Positions 62,984-64,000 of a stretch of DNA of 64,000 nt are shown piece by piece. The notes beneath the pieces are model-generated. The model was not told the DNA's origin, ran no database searches, and worked only from the letters and a program-made list of their open reading frames with translations. The DNA is from Voacanga thouarsii (Eukaryota > Streptophyta > Magnoliopsida > Gentianales > Apocynaceae). The stretch spans positions 1,178,001 to 1,242,000 of the forward strand of contig JANUWF010001479.1 in NCBI GenBank assembly GCA_026120185.1. Direction: 5' to 3'. Made by a program: the position numbers and the translations under genes. Numbering within the stretch: the first letter of the stretch is position 1; each line of letters starts with the position of its first letter.

Positions 62984-63032
62984 TTGAATGATCCAAGTCG
63001 AGCAATTGTATATGTAGCTTGTCTAAGAAGCC
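62984..63032 (-). pseudogene. Isolated exon resembling a mitochondrial dicarboxylate/tricarboxylate carrier
   Basis: A 49-nt stretch on the minus strand is framed by TTGTTGCAG|GG and TTCAA|GTAAGTG. It encodes LLRQATYTIARLGSF, the block that follows the second helix in plant DTC-type mitochondrial carriers (Arabidopsis At5g19760). The exon phase suits a carrier gene. The exons expected next on this strand (below 62980) were not found, so this is probably a gene fragment. It might be part of a gene with very long introns reaching beyond 64000. Confidence 0.5.
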
Positions 63033-64000
63033 CTGCAACAATCCCCACTCTGATAAATAGATGCAATGTCAAGAAAATGTAAAAGATATAACCAAGTTGA
63101 AAAGAAAACCATTGCACAAGAATAAAAGCATGAATGCACATGGCTTCTAAAGAAGAGAACAAGAACAAAACAAAAATTATAGAATGAATAATCTTTTATG
63201 ATCAGTTCACTTTCAAGCCTAACCAAAGACTTTCAATTAATATAAAGACTCAAAATGAATAACAGTGATCTGCAAGAAAAAATATATAAAAATATTAAAA
63301 TGGGTTTTTTTTAATTATAAAAAAAACCCTAAAGTGTAAAGAGTAATAAAATTGTAAAAAAATTGAACATTTGCTAATATAAACTCGTTTGTGTTCGATT
63401 GGTGATCATTCGATTAATAACTTATTCAAGTTTCAGGTTCTATGTCTCTATTCCTTCTCAGAGACAAAAATGCCTTAGGAATGGGGTTAGCTGATTGGTT
63501 TTTCACTTTGGTCACCCTATTGTTCCATTGTAGTACGGTTTGTTTAAATGACCATAAATTTCCAAGAATAGTTCCTAATTTTTCTCTACTTGAATGATAT
63601 TTTGTTCTTCTTCTATATAATCACTCTCTAATACTACCTTTCTTATCTCACTGGAGTCTAATCAAGAGAGGGGGAAAAAAAGGTATTCTAATCATTTTGT
63701 TGTCCAATGGAATATGAATCTACTTTAAACAAATGTACAAAGATATAAAAGCAGCCGATTAAAGCTTTCACCTTATCAACCTCGAACTTGGTTAATTTTG
63801 AGGTTTTCTTAACTCGAGCTTTAAAACCAAACTATAATATATTTAAGGTTATCTAAATAATTATATCTAGAAAACATTTTTTTAAAAATAGAACACTAAA
63901 GCTCGATTAAGTTTGATGATCCTTCAAGCAAAGCTCATTAAAGCTTGATTAAGAGATGGATATATATTTACAAAACATACATTTACTTCAATAGCATGAG
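63033..64000. other. AT-rich right end, no gene seen
   Basis: I searched the minus strand for an upstream carrier exon and found none. No RNA gene or repeat was recognised. Confidence 0.4.

Noticed and set aside
1..64000. tRNA, rRNA and CRISPR arrays
   Set aside because: I looked for tRNA B-box-like sequence on both strands and for regular spaced repeats and found none that fold or fit.

Overview
The window is nuclear DNA from a flowering plant, most likely a eudicot. Genes are split by AT-rich GT-AG introns, several proteins carry plastid or mitochondrial presequences, and the spacers hold LTR retrotransposons, MITE-like elements and an old pararetrovirus-like insertion. I cannot name the species. 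All gene models were assembled by eye from splice sites, reading frame and family resemblance; none was checked by alignment.

Left gene block (about 0.6-20.8 kb). A TLP18.3-type thylakoid protein gene (minus) and a PsbP-domain protein gene (plus) stand head to head across about 1.2 kb, so two thylakoid-lumen proteins tied to photosystem upkeep share one divergent upstream region. A 14-exon class I (vacuolar-type) NHX Na+(K+)/H+ antiporter follows on the plus strand; its exons join into 534 residues with an intact transport core.

Repeat block (about 21-40.6 kb). This holds a decayed reverse-transcribing insertion resembling an endogenous caulimovirid (about 22.1-24.3 kb), with an internal tandem duplication. 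Next come two convergent, decayed Ty1/copia elements of one family: plus 25.85-31.66 kb, and minus 31.67-37.5 kb. The minus copy's LTR interrupts the plus copy's reverse transcriptase just after its YMDD motif. Microsatellites and AT-rich spacer fill the rest.

Right gene block (about 40.6-57.7 kb). It contains an uncharacterised 274-residue protein, an intronless PPR protein of the At1g80550 type (minus), glutathione synthetase GSH2 in 12 exons (plus), and a DUF1068 Golgi protein of the NKS1/ELMO type (minus). GSH2 contains a textbook U12-type AT-AC intron. The DUF1068 gene has a 24-nt microexon, and its first intron hosts a possible nested two-exon ORF and a threefold tandem repeat. A 35-bp palindromic sequence lies in the divergent PPR/GSH2 promoter region.

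Right end (57.7-64 kb). This is AT-rich spacer with MITE-like elements and one isolated exon resembling a mitochondrial dicarboxylate/tricarboxylate carrier. No rRNA, tRNA or CRISPR array was found. The genes do not form an operon-like unit. The points of most interest are the AT-AC intron, the nested ORF, the promoter palindrome, the paired copia elements and the pararetrovirus-like relic.
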